A stretch of 64,000 nucleotides of DNA. It comes from Mayfieldus sp963740555 (lineage in GTDB: Bacteria > Actinomycetota > Thermoleophilia > Solirubrobacterales > 70-9). Made by a program: the position numbers and the translations under genes. The DNA is taken from NCBI GenBank assembly GCA_963740555.1, contig CAVUES010000003.1:248001-312000 (forward strand), read 5' to 3'. The notes under the pieces are model-generated. The model did not search any database. It saw only the letters and a program-made list of their open reading frames with translations, and was not told the origin of the DNA. This document shows positions 1 through 7,880 of the stretch, piece by piece (the stretch's first letter is position 1; each line of letters opens with the position of its first letter).

Positions 1-639
1 CTCGGCGAGCAGCAGCTCGGCGATCCGCAGGTCGAGCGGCGTCGTCACCTTGAGGTTCTCGGCGGGGGCCTCGTGGAGCAGCACCCGGCCGCCGAGCCGC
101 TCGACCAGCATCGCGTCGTCGGTCGCCTGCGCCAGCAGACCGGTCGAGGCGAGCGCCTCGCGCAGCGCCTCGGCGCGGAACGCCTGCGGCGTCTGCGCCG
201 CCCAGAGGCTCGAGCGGTCGAGGGTTCCATCGACCTCCATCCCCCGCGCCACCTGTTTGATCGTGTCGGTGACGGGCGCGGCGGCGACAACGGCGCCGGC
301 GTCGGGGTCGTCGAGCAGGTCGTCGATCACGGCGTCGATCAGCTCCGCGGTGACCAGCGGGCGTGCGGCGTCGTGGACGACGACCACGTCGGCGTCCACC
401 GACTCCATCGCCGCCGCCACCGATTCCGACCGGGTGTCGCCGCCCGCGACGACCGCGTAATCGCCCCCGGCCAGCTCGTCGACGTGACCGGCGGGAGCGG
501 CGACGACGATCTCGCTCACTCGCTGCGACGCGCGCAGCGCATCGAGCGCCCAGTCGAGCAGCGGCCGCCCGGCCAGCTCGACCAAGGCCTTCGGGCCGCC
601 GGCTCCGAGCCTGTCTCCGGAGCCGGCGGCCGCGACTAT
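1..639 (-). CDS. ispD: IspD, 2-C-methyl-D-erythritol 4-phosphate cytidylyltransferase (3' end outside window)
   Basis: Transfers CMP from CTP to methylerythritol phosphate, the third step of the non-mevalonate isoprenoid pathway in the cytosol. The minus-strand reading opens with IVAAAGSGDRLGAGGPKAL, the nucleotide-binding loop with the conserved Arg and Lys, continues through VVVHDAARPLV and the AAQTPQAFR motif, and leaves the window at ENLKVTTPLDLRIAE, the usual C-terminal signature. About 213 residues are visible of the roughly 230 typical. It follows carD on the same strand with almost no gap. The start is unresolved. Between the carD stop and the first conserved residue the frame has no ATG, GTG, TTG or CTG. 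I set the boundary at an ATA codon that begins the conserved block. Confidence 0.9.
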   Translation of the reverse strand, partial: MVAAAGSGDRLGAGGPKALVELAGRPLLDWALDALRASQRVSEIVVAAPAGHVDELAGGDYAVVAGGDTRSESVAAAMESVDADVVVVHDAARPLVTAELIDAVIDDLLDDPDAGAVVAAAPVTDTIKQVARGMEVDGTLDRSSLWAAQTPQAFRAEALREALASTGLLAQATDDAMLVERLGGRVLLHEAPAENLKVTTPLDLRIAELLLAE

Positions 640-655
640 CGCTGCCGCTGAATGG

Positions 656-1264
656 TCAGGCGGTCGCCTTGGCGGCGAAGCGCTCCTCCAGCAGCTCGTC
701 CAGGTACTCCTCGGCGCCTTCCTCGTCCTTCTCAAGTGCGTACATGAACTCGGACGCGAGGATCTTCTTTGCCCGCGTGTACATCTGCTTCTCGCCGGTC
801 GAGAGCCCCTTCTCCATCTCACGGATGGCGAGGTTGCGGACCACCTCGGCGAGCTCGAACACGTCGCCGGTCTTGATCTTCTCGCGGTTGTACTTGAAGC
901 GCCTATTCCAGTTCTTGGGCATGTCCGACACGTCGTCGGTCAGAACGCCAATCACCTTTTTAACGTCGTCCTCGTCGATCACGCGACGCAGGCCAGCCTT
1001 GCCCGCGTTCTCACAGGGAACCATCACGGTCAATTCGTTGTGGAGGATCTTGATCGTGAGGTACTCCCGCTTTATCTCCATCAGCTCCTTGGTCTGCTTC
1101 TTGAGAACAACACCGGCCCCGTGGTGGGGGTAGACAACCTTGTCGCCCTCCTCGAAATCACAGACGTACTCGATGTCCTCCTCGAGGCCGGTCTCTATCG
1201 CTTCTTCTGTCGCTTCTTCTTCTAGTGTCGGAATTGCTTCCTCCTCATCTATGACGGCACGCAT
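656..1264 (-). CDS. carD: CarD/CdnL-family RNA polymerase-binding regulator
   Basis: CarD proteins bind the RNA polymerase beta subunit through an N-terminal Tudor-like domain and stabilise open complexes through a C-terminal helical DNA-binding domain. The 202-residue product has the RNAP-interaction domain starting near residue 37 (FEEGDKVVYPHHGAGVV) and the helical part around MPKNWNRRFKYNREKIKTGD. Family members are usually about 160 residues. This one has an extra acidic N-terminal stretch of about 36 residues rich in Glu, so a start further downstream is possible. It sits between disA (5 nt away) and ispD, the arrangement common in actinobacteria and firmicutes, so the three genes are probably one transcript. 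Confidence 0.93.
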   Translation of the reverse strand: MRAVIDEEEAIPTLEEEATEEAIETGLEEDIEYVCDFEEGDKVVYPHHGAGVVLKKQTKELMEIKREYLTIKILHNELTVMVPCENAGKAGLRRVIDEDDVKKVIGVLTDDVSDMPKNWNRRFKYNREKIKTGDVFELAEVVRNLAIREMEKGLSTGEKQMYTRAKKILASEFMYALEKDEEGAEEYLDELLEERFAAKATA

Positions 1265-1269
1265 GTCCG

Positions 1270-2382
1270 TCAGCTCTGCAAGTAACGGTCGACCAGGTCG
1301 ACCTCCTGGAGTCGCCTCACGCCCTCGCGGATGTCCTTTGCCCGGGTCTCGCCGACGCCGTCGACGGCCTCCAGCTCCGCGTTCGAGGCGGCGAGCACCT
1401 CTTGCAGCCCGCCGAACTCCTGGATGATCTTCTGGGCCACGAGCCTTGGCAGCCGTGGAATGTGGCCGAGCACGCGGTAGCCCCGCGGCGCGACCGGAAA
1501 GTCGAGTGTGTTCATCTTGCGGTCGTAGCCGAGCATCTCGGCGAGGCGACCGAAGTCGAGGACGTCCTGGTGGGGAAGGTGGGCGAGGGTCTGGAGCACA
1601 GCGGCCAGGTTCTCCTCCGAGTCCTCGACGCTGTAGTCGCGCACCAGCGCCGTCTTGTCAGCGGCCACGCCGACCATCGTCTCCTCGAGCTGCATCTCGA
1701 TCAGCCGTCCCTCGGTGCCCAGCTCGACGATGTAGCGCTCCACCTCGACCGCCATCCGGGTCACCATCTCGGCCCGCTGCAGGACCGCGAGCACGTCGTA
1801 GAGGACGCCGCCGCCCTCGAACTCGAGCGCCGTGAGGCGCGAGGAAACCCCGTCGAGGCGGGCGCGGTACTTGTCGAGGGTCGCGAGGCCCTGGTTTGCC
1901 TTCGCCAGCACGGCGGGGATGTCCTGAAGGATGTACTTGGTCCCCTCCACGTAGAGGGAGACGACGTCGCGTCGCTGCGATATCGCGATCACCAGGGCGC
2001 TGGTCTGCTTGGAGACGCGCTCGGCGGTGCGGTGCCGGGTCCCGGTCTCCGAAGAGAGGATCGTGGGGTCGGGCATCAGCTGCACGTTGGCCCAGGCGAT
2101 CGTCGTGGCTTCGGTGTTGAGGACGATCGCGCCGTCCATCTTCGCCACCTGGTAGAGCAGCCCCGGCGTGTAGTCGACGTCGAGCTTGATCCCGCCCGAG
2201 AACAGGAAGGAGATGTCCTCGGGGTCGCCGATCACGATCAGGCCGCCGGTCCGCGAGTGGACGATGTTGTCGATGCCCTCGCGCAGAGCCGTCCCCGGTG
2301 CCACCATGTCGAGGGCCCTGAGAAGCCGAGGATCTTGCCGGTCGGAAAGCTCTTGAAGCTCATCCCCGGACAGCGACGCCAT
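1270..2382 (-). CDS. disA: DisA, diadenylate cyclase (c-di-AMP synthase) and DNA scanner
   Basis: Makes c-di-AMP from two ATP and scans DNA for branched structures. With the start at MASLSGDEL the product is about 370 residues. The DAC domain carries the DGA motif near residues 83-85 and the RHR motif (GTRHRTAERVSKQT) near 116-118, both needed for catalysis. A linker of long helices follows, and a C-terminal helix-hairpin-helix domain (GGLQEVLAASNAELEAVDG) ends the protein. An in-frame start ten codons further upstream exists, but the family begins near this ATG. It lies immediately upstream of carD. In related genomes radA is the preceding gene; here radA is about 5.5 kb away. Confidence 0.95.
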   Translation of the reverse strand: MASLSGDELQELSDRQDPRLLRALDMVAPGTALREGIDNIVHSRTGGLIVIGDPEDISFLFSGGIKLDVDYTPGLLYQVAKMDGAIVLNTEATTIAWANVQLMPDPTILSSETGTRHRTAERVSKQTSALVIAISQRRDVVSLYVEGTKYILQDIPAVLAKANQGLATLDKYRARLDGVSSRLTALEFEGGGVLYDVLAVLQRAEMVTRMAVEVERYIVELGTEGRLIEMQLEETMVGVAADKTALVRDYSVEDSEENLAAVLQTLAHLPHQDVLDFGRLAEMLGYDRKMNTLDFPVAPRGYRVLGHIPRLPRLVAQKIIQEFGGLQEVLAASNAELEAVDGVGETRAKDIREGVRRLQEVDLVDRYLQS

Positions 2383-2525
2383 ACCAATGAGGATGACAAA
2401 GACTGCCTGCAAATGCGGAGCGACGAATCCTCACTGGACAGCTCGGAATGAGGCTTGTCAAGTTGGCTTCGTCGCCACTACCGAGTAGTCCCTATGCCGC
2501 GACCCCAACTGTCAATCTGCCCACT

Positions 2526-3911
2526 GTGATCTCGTTCGATCGTCTCGGCTCCGACGACGCGGCGATCCTGAAGCTCGAGTCGGCGACGATCACCGGCCAC
2601 ACCTGCAAGGTGCTGTTGCTGATTCCCGGACCCGACGGCCCGCCCGATCTGGAGCAGCTGCGCCGCCACGTCGACGGCCGCCTCTGGCGGGCGCCGCGGG
2701 CGCGGCGCTGCGTCGCCCAGACCCCGCTGCGACTGGCGCCGCCGGTCTGGGTCGACGACCCGGATTTCGACATCGCCGCCCATGTGACCGCCAAGGCCGC
2801 GGACCAGGCGCTCGAGGCGATGGTCGCGGAGTTGATGTCGCAAAGGCTCGACCACTCGCGCCCGCTCTGGCACATGGACCTGATCGGCCCGTTCGACGAC
2901 GGGACGACGGCGATCGTCTGGCGCATCCACCACGCGATGGCCGATGGGATGACGGCGCTCAAGCTCGGGGCGCAGATGCTCTGGGACCAGGAATCGGCGC
3001 CGGTCGAGGACCCAGGTCCCCCCTGGCTTCCCGAGAGCACGCCCGGGCGCCGGGGAATGCTCACGGGGGGGATCGCGTATCGAAGCTCGGCGGTCGGGGG
3101 CAGGCTGCTGGAGGGCGCCCGCACAGTTGGTCACCCCCGGCGCCTGGCCAGCTCCGCGAGACGCCTGACCGAGCTGCCCGGAGCGCTGCGGCGCGAGCTG
3201 CGACCCGTGCCCGGCGACTCGCCCCTCGCCGAGCACATCTCGGGCGATCGCGAGGTCGCCTTCGTGAGCCGGCCGCTGGAGGAGTTGAAGCGCGTCGAAT
3301 TGGAGAAGCGCGAGACGCTCGGCGTCCATGTGACGATCAATGACCTGTTGCTCGCCGCCGTCGCCGGCGGCGTCCGCCACTGGCTCGAGGACGAGCGGCT
3401 GCCGCTCGATCCGATGCGGGTCAAGGTCCCGGTCAGCCTGCACCGGCCCGACGAGGGCACCGACGTTGCGAACCGCGATTCCTTCCTTTTCCTGGACCTT
3501 CCCTGCGACCAGGACGACCCCGACCTGCGTCTGGTGCGGATCACGTCGGAGGCCGAGACGGCGAAGGAGGATCACGACGCGGAGGCCTTGTACTCGTTCT
3601 TCCACGGTCTCGCCCACCTGGGACCGCTGGGTCGCGCCGGGGTGCGACTCGCCTCCAGCCCGCACGAGTTCAGCCTCGCGGTCTCAAACGTGCCCGGCCC
3701 GCGTGAGGGGATCTACGTGATGGGGCGGCCGGTGCGCGAGCTCTACTCGATCGCCGAGCCCGCCGACCGCCACGCGCTGCGGGTCACGGCGATCTCCTGC
3801 GCCGGGACCATGGGCGTCGGGCTCTGCACCGACCCCACCCACCTGCACAGCCTCGATCGGCTCGCGGCCGGGCTGGACCGCAGTTTCGACGAGCTGCTGG
3901 GCCCTGGCTAG
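2526..3911 (+). CDS. Wax ester synthase / diacylglycerol acyltransferase (WS/DGAT)
   Basis: Transfers acyl-CoA to a long-chain alcohol or diacylglycerol to make storage lipid at the membrane or lipid-body surface. The catalytic motif HHAMADG (HHxxxDG type) lies in the N-terminal half, after a typical opening ISFDRLGSDDAAILKLES. The C-terminal domain carries the usual NVPGPREG segment. An in-frame start at 2448 would add 26 low-complexity residues, so I prefer the GTG at 2526, where family similarity begins. The length of about 461 residues fits. The gene is on the plus strand, against the core genes, and meets the next gene tail to tail: the two stop codons share a CTAG. A broken paralogue lies at 52.1-52.4 kb. 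Confidence 0.9.
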   Translation: MISFDRLGSDDAAILKLESATITGHTCKVLLLIPGPDGPPDLEQLRRHVDGRLWRAPRARRCVAQTPLRLAPPVWVDDPDFDIAAHVTAKAADQALEAMVAELMSQRLDHSRPLWHMDLIGPFDDGTTAIVWRIHHAMADGMTALKLGAQMLWDQESAPVEDPGPPWLPESTPGRRGMLTGGIAYRSSAVGGRLLEGARTVGHPRRLASSARRLTELPGALRRELRPVPGDSPLAEHISGDREVAFVSRPLEELKRVELEKRETLGVHVTINDLLLAAVAGGVRHWLEDERLPLDPMRVKVPVSLHRPDEGTDVANRDSFLFLDLPCDQDDPDLRLVRITSEAETAKEDHDAEALYSFFHGLAHLGPLGRAGVRLASSPHEFSLAVSNVPGPREGIYVMGRPVRELYSIAEPADRHALRVTAISCAGTMGVGLCTDPTHLHSLDRLAAGLDRSFDELLGPG

Positions 3912-5419
3912 GAGAGGATCACCTTGTCGCGTCCCGTGCGCTTCGCTTCGTAGAGGGCCTGATCCGCCCGGGTGAGCAGCTCGACTTCGCTTTCGCTCCC
4001 GACCCAGGCCGCCAACCCAACCGAGGAGCTCTCGCCCTCCGGCGTCTGCCGGCGCAATACCTCGAGCATCTCCGCTGCCTCCGACAGCTGACAGTCGATC
4101 AGGGCGATGGCGAACTCCTCGCCTCCGTAGCGGGCGATCAGATCGGTCTCGCGAATCCTCGTCTGCCAGGCCGCCGCGGCCTCCTTGAGGAACCTGTCCC
4201 CGGCCTGATGGCCGTGACGGTCGTTGTACTCCTTGAAATGGTCGAGGTCGAGCATCGCAACGCAGATCGGCGTGCCGAGGCGTTTGGCGTGAGCCAGCTC
4301 ACGCGCCAGGTAGTCGTCCCAGGCGCGCCGGTTGGGAAGGCCGGTGAGATCGTCGGTGCGAGCCGCCCGCTCGAGGCGGGAAAGAAGCTCGGCGCGATCG
4401 ATCGCGATCGAGGCCTCCGCGGACAGCAGGGCGACCACCTGGTCCACGTCCTCCGGGAGGGTGGGCACCGGCTCGTCCCAGTAGATGCTGAGGACGCCGA
4501 TAGGGCTCGCGTCGCGCATGATCGGCTGGAACAGGATCGAGGCCACGCCGAGCTTCTCCACCAGCTCCTGATTGACCTCGGCGCTCTGCGGCGCGTCGGC
4601 CACGAAGTAGGGCTTGCGCGTGTTGAAGGCGTGTATGGCACCCGACGGCTCCCCGATCAACAGGACCACGGCTCCCACGAGCTCGGGTTCTGTGGCCGCC
4701 GTCACCTCGAGCCCGCTGGCGCCTGATGTCGGCTGCCAGACGGCGGCTCCGCTGGCGCCCGTCACCTCGGCGGCCGCCTCGCATATCCCGAGTGCGGCGG
4801 ACTCGGCGGTGGTGCGCAGCGCCAGCTCGTGTGCAACCGAGCCGACGACTGCAAGTGCGCTGGCCTGCTTCGAGGACTGAGCCTCCTGATCGCGCAGCCG
4901 CCGTGCGAGCAGGTCAACGAGAAGTCCGGCCACAATGAGCGAACCGATCGTCATCACCCAGGTGCTGACCGGCGTGCCGCCGTCGATCTGGGTCAGTGCC
5001 CAGGCATAGGCGGCGCCGACTACCGCCATCTCGACCAAGCCCCGAAAGCGCCCGAAGAAGTAGAAGGAGTAGAGGGTCACCCAGAGATAGAAGAACGAGT
5101 AGTAGGTGTTGGCCTCGTTGCTGTAGTAGATCGCCCGGGTGATCGCCAGCGACCCGAACGCGACGCCGATCAGAAGCGACCATTTCGGCAGCCTCCGCGC
5201 CGCTGCGACGAACGCGACACCGGCTACGAAAGCGATCGCACAATTGCTGTACAGGGCGGAGTCGTTGAACTGCTGCGGGTGAGGGAGCAGGAGCGTGAAC
5301 GCTCCCAGCCCCGCTGCGGCGATGAACAGCGCCCCCAGCAAGAGCGCCATGGTGCGCTCGTCGTCGCCAGGTGACGGCAACGCAAGAATGGCTCGGTTTC
5401 TCTGGCCGTCCGTAGCCAT
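3908..5419 (-). CDS. Membrane-anchored diguanylate cyclase with GAF and GGDEF domains
   Basis: Predicted to make c-di-GMP. About 503 residues. The N-terminal third has roughly six hydrophobic helices of the 7TM/MASE kind, a linker helix follows, then a GAF-like domain (residues about 190-330), then GGDEF. The active site reads ARYGGEEFAIAL, and the inhibitory site RETD lies five residues before it, so both catalysis and product inhibition look intact. The start at 5419 (ATGGCTACGGAC) is preferred over an upstream ATG at 5461. It runs convergently into the WS/DGAT gene with a CTAG stop overlap. Upstream lies the truncated radA copy, which suggests the gene now occupies what was radA-downstream territory. 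Confidence 0.88.
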   Translation of the reverse strand: MATDGQRNRAILALPSPGDDERTMALLLGALFIAAAGLGAFTLLLPHPQQFNDSALYSNCAIAFVAGVAFVAAARRLPKWSLLIGVAFGSLAITRAIYYSNEANTYYSFFYLWVTLYSFYFFGRFRGLVEMAVVGAAYAWALTQIDGGTPVSTWVMTIGSLIVAGLLVDLLARRLRDQEAQSSKQASALAVVGSVAHELALRTTAESAALGICEAAAEVTGASGAAVWQPTSGASGLEVTAATEPELVGAVVLLIGEPSGAIHAFNTRKPYFVADAPQSAEVNQELVEKLGVASILFQPIMRDASPIGVLSIYWDEPVPTLPEDVDQVVALLSAEASIAIDRAELLSRLERAARTDDLTGLPNRRAWDDYLARELAHAKRLGTPICVAMLDLDHFKEYNDRHGHQAGDRFLKEAAAAWQTRIRETDLIARYGGEEFAIALIDCQLSEAAEMLEVLRRQTPEGESSSVGLAAWVGSESEVELLTRADQALYEAKRTGRDKVILS

Positions 5420-5525
5420 GCCTTCATATCGACGCCCTAGGGGAGACCTCAAGAAAGGCACGACCAGCCTGGATCAGGCGGCCACCGCGCACGATCCTGA
5501 GCCCCTGGCGGGCTCGGTGTAGCGG

Positions 5526-5832
5526 CTAGGCCGCTTCGCTCAGCTGTGCGTCCGCCTCGGCCCCACTTCCGCGGCCGAGCGCCGCGCGCAGCGCCGCCCG
5601 CAGGGGCGCGTGGGCGGCGAGCCCAGCGAGCTTCTCGCCGCCAGCCGGTCCGATCACCGCCGAGGCCGAACTTGCGCGACTCGGCGACCCGGCGGTCCGG
5701 GTGGCCGACATAGCGCAGCTCGCCCGTGAGGCCGAGCTCGCCGAAACACGCCAAGGGCTTTCCGTCGCCCGCCACCAGCGGCTGGTTGCGATGCGCGAAG
5801 GCGACCGCCATCGCGACCGCGAGGTCGGCGCC
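5526..5832 (-). pseudogene. Second copy of the radA 3' end (about 300 bp), frameshifted
   Basis: This stretch repeats the last 310 bases of radA (7881-8190), including AHRNQPLVAG, CFGELGLTGELRYVGHPDRRVAE and the C-terminal LRAALRAALG, with scattered substitutions. A two-base deletion near 5659, relative to radA, moves the reading frame at the KFGLG point. Similarity stops abruptly at about 5832. Upstream of that is unrelated sequence that starts a different gene. The fragment cannot make a RadA domain with ATPase activity. It lies on the far side of the beta-helix gene from intact radA, in the same orientation. Confidence 0.85.
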
Positions 5833-5870
5833 TCGACGAAGCGCTCGATCTCGACGTTCTGCTCCGACAT
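5526..5870 (-). pseudogene. Chimeric ORF: SnoaL-like gene start joined to out-of-frame radA copy
   Basis: The 114-codon ORF begins MSEQNVEIERFVEA, which looks like the first helix of the SnoaL/NTF2-like proteins common in this lineage (typically MSxENVExVRxxYEA). After about 13 codons it enters the radA fragment, first out of frame and then, after the two-base deletion, in the RadA frame (VIGPAGGEKLAGLAAHA). No functional domain is complete. I read it as the remains of a SnoaL-like gene whose body was lost when the radA copy was joined to it. It may still be translated but I assign no function. Confidence 0.6.
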
Positions 5871-5948
5871 TGCCCCGAGTATCTCGCCGGGTCGACCGTC
5901 AGTGCGGCTCCGCCCAGCAGGCCGTGAACTACGGGCCGGCGTCCAGCT

Positions 5949-7709
5949 CTAGCCGTGCGAGGGCTTGCGGTGGGCCCGCTTGCGGATCAGCTTCGCCGTC
6001 CGCGACGCGGTGTGCGGACTGTTGCCGGTCGGCGTGTAGGTGACCTTGATCCGCACTTTGCGCCGGCCGCGCCGCCGCAGCGCCTTGCGCACCTTGCGCT
6101 TGCCGACCACCTTCAGCTTCACGAGCCCCGTGTCGGCGACTGGCTTCGATTGGCGCTTGACGCCCTTGCCGAAGAGCGTCAGGGAGCCGGCATCGGGGAG
6201 CGGCACGCTGACGAAGAGAATCGCCGTCCCTTTACGCCTGTTTCGCTTCAGCCTGCCGAGCGTGATCTCGTTGGACGGCTGAAGCTCGAATGCTCCGATG
6301 TCCGCGCCATCGGAACCGGGAGCGGTCGAGTCGGGGATCGACGGGAAGTCGATCGGCCGCATCACGCCTCGCTGGTCGCTGGTCAGCCCGAGGCTGGCCC
6401 CCTTGTCGATCGCCGGGCTGCCGGGCGCCAGGGCGAGCGTCTTCGTCGGCCGGCCGTTGTCCGCCAGTGCCAGAAGCTGAGGGTTCGTGTTGACGAGGTC
6501 ACCGGCGGAGTGGAAGTCGCACTGGTCGAGGCTGTCCAGGTTGTGACCGAGCGAGGTCAACCCCCCCGGGTGGCAATTCTCCGATCCGGCGGGCGCGACT
6601 CCTGCGCTCACGATCGTGTTGGCGAAGTTGATCGAATGGTTGGCGCTCAGCCAGAGGTCTCCCCCATCGGTCGACGGGCCGACGCCGTCAACCGTGTTCC
6701 CGCTCAGGGTCAGGCTGGTCACCGCGATGGATTCCGTGATGTTGTTGTTGATCATCCACAACCCCCCGCCCTCGGCGGCGCCGGTGGGCCCAAGCGACCG
6801 GGACGTGTTCGAGGCAAACGTCGTGTTGGCGATGCTGACCGTCCCTCCGTTGCTGACCAGGTACATGCCTGCCCCCTCCGCGGATCCACCGTTTGTGCCG
6901 CCGGGGCCGGCGGAGGCATCGGCGACGTTTTCGTAGATCGCGTTGCCGCGCAGCGGCGTGGGCGGAGGGGAGGAATTCACGACCGAGAAGACGCCGCCAC
7001 CCTGCACGACTCCGCCGGTCTGGCTGGCGTTCGAGGGGCCCTGGCCGCCACGGCCGTCACTGGTGTTCCCGTCCACGGTCGTGCTGGTCATCGTGAACGG
7101 CACGTTGATGAACAGACCACCTCCCTCGACCACGCCGCCGTGGCTTCCGCTGCCTCCGACGGCACTGGCGAGGTTGCCGCTCACGCTGCTGTTCACGATC
7201 GCGAACGTCCCAGCCCCGGCGATGTATACGCCACCACCCAATGCGGTCCCGCCGGGATTGCCCGAGCTCCCATCCGCCACCGCCCTGTTGTTGGCGACGA
7301 CGTCGTCCTGCAGGGTCAGGGTGGCATCCTGGTCCATCACCCCGCCTCCGAGCGCGGAACCGGTGACCAGCGAGCCGTCGCGGATGGTCACCCCGCTGAT
7401 CGTGACGTTGCTGGTCGCGCCGCTGATCCCGAAGACGCGGAAGGCGCCGCCGGCGCGGATGATCGTGTCGCTGGCGGCATTCCCGGAGATCGTCAGGCTC
7501 TTGGCGATCGAAAGCTGGGCGCTGGTCAACGTGTAGGTGCCGGCCGGAACGAGGATCGTCTCACCGGGAGCCGCGTCGGTGATCGCCTGGCGCAGCGAGC
7601 CTGCGCCGCTGTCGTTGGTGTTGGCGACCGTGATGGTCGCCGACGCCGTCGCCGGGCTCATCGCCGCCGCGGCAGCGATCGAAACGAAGAAGAAAACTGC
7701 TCTTCTCAC
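5949..7709 (-). CDS. Secreted right-handed beta-helix protein of the choice-of-anchor Q type
   Basis: 586 residues. A signal peptide (VRRAVFFFVSIAAAAAMSP then SATA) starts at the GTG at 7709; an in-frame start at 7841 would add 44 residues before it. The mature part opens with TITVANTNDSGAGSLRQAI and ETILVPAGTY, the entry to a parallel beta-helix with many Gly/Asn/Thr-rich rungs. It ends with the choice-of-anchor segment (SPAIDKGASLGLTSDQRG, DIGAFELQP). A basic C-terminal beta domain of about 100 residues with runs of Lys and Arg follows. The ligand is unknown; such proteins are cell-surface or exported. It is flanked by radA on one side and a copy of the radA 3' end on the other. Confidence 0.85.
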   Translation of the reverse strand: MRRAVFFFVSIAAAAAMSPATASATITVANTNDSGAGSLRQAITDAAPGETILVPAGTYTLTSAQLSIAKSLTISGNAASDTIIRAGGAFRVFGISGATSNVTISGVTIRDGSLVTGSALGGGVMDQDATLTLQDDVVANNRAVADGSSGNPGGTALGGGVYIAGAGTFAIVNSSVSGNLASAVGGSGSHGGVVEGGGLFINVPFTMTSTTVDGNTSDGRGGQGPSNASQTGGVVQGGGVFSVVNSSPPPTPLRGNAIYENVADASAGPGGTNGGSAEGAGMYLVSNGGTVSIANTTFASNTSRSLGPTGAAEGGGLWMINNNITESIAVTSLTLSGNTVDGVGPSTDGGDLWLSANHSINFANTIVSAGVAPAGSENCHPGGLTSLGHNLDSLDQCDFHSAGDLVNTNPQLLALADNGRPTKTLALAPGSPAIDKGASLGLTSDQRGVMRPIDFPSIPDSTAPGSDGADIGAFELQPSNEITLGRLKRNRRKGTAILFVSVPLPDAGSLTLFGKGVKRQSKPVADTGLVKLKVVGKRKVRKALRRRGRRKVRIKVTYTPTGNSPHTASRTAKLIRKRAHRKPSHG

Positions 7710-7765
7710 CGGGCCCGGTTTATCACAGGCACCAAACCCGGTGGACGGAAGTTGGGCGCCGCCGG

Positions 7766-7831
7766 CTATTCGGAGCCGCCGAGCAGCTCCTGGCGCTCGT
7801 CGAGCTCCGTGATCTCGAAACGGGCGATTGC
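7766..7831 (-). other. Orphan C-terminal coding remnant next to radA
   Basis: Between the radA stop and the beta-helix start, one frame reads AIARFEITELDERQELLGG then Ser-Glu and a stop. The composition is that of a real protein C-terminus. It is preceded in frame by a TGA and, beyond that, by about 15 open codons back to radA. There is no start codon or room for a gene. I take it as the tail end of a lost gene, but at 22 codons chance cannot be excluded. Confidence 0.35.
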
Positions 7832-7880
7832 TCATCGCCATCGCCGCCAGTATCGCTTGCCGGGTGGCAAGCCGGCGGCC

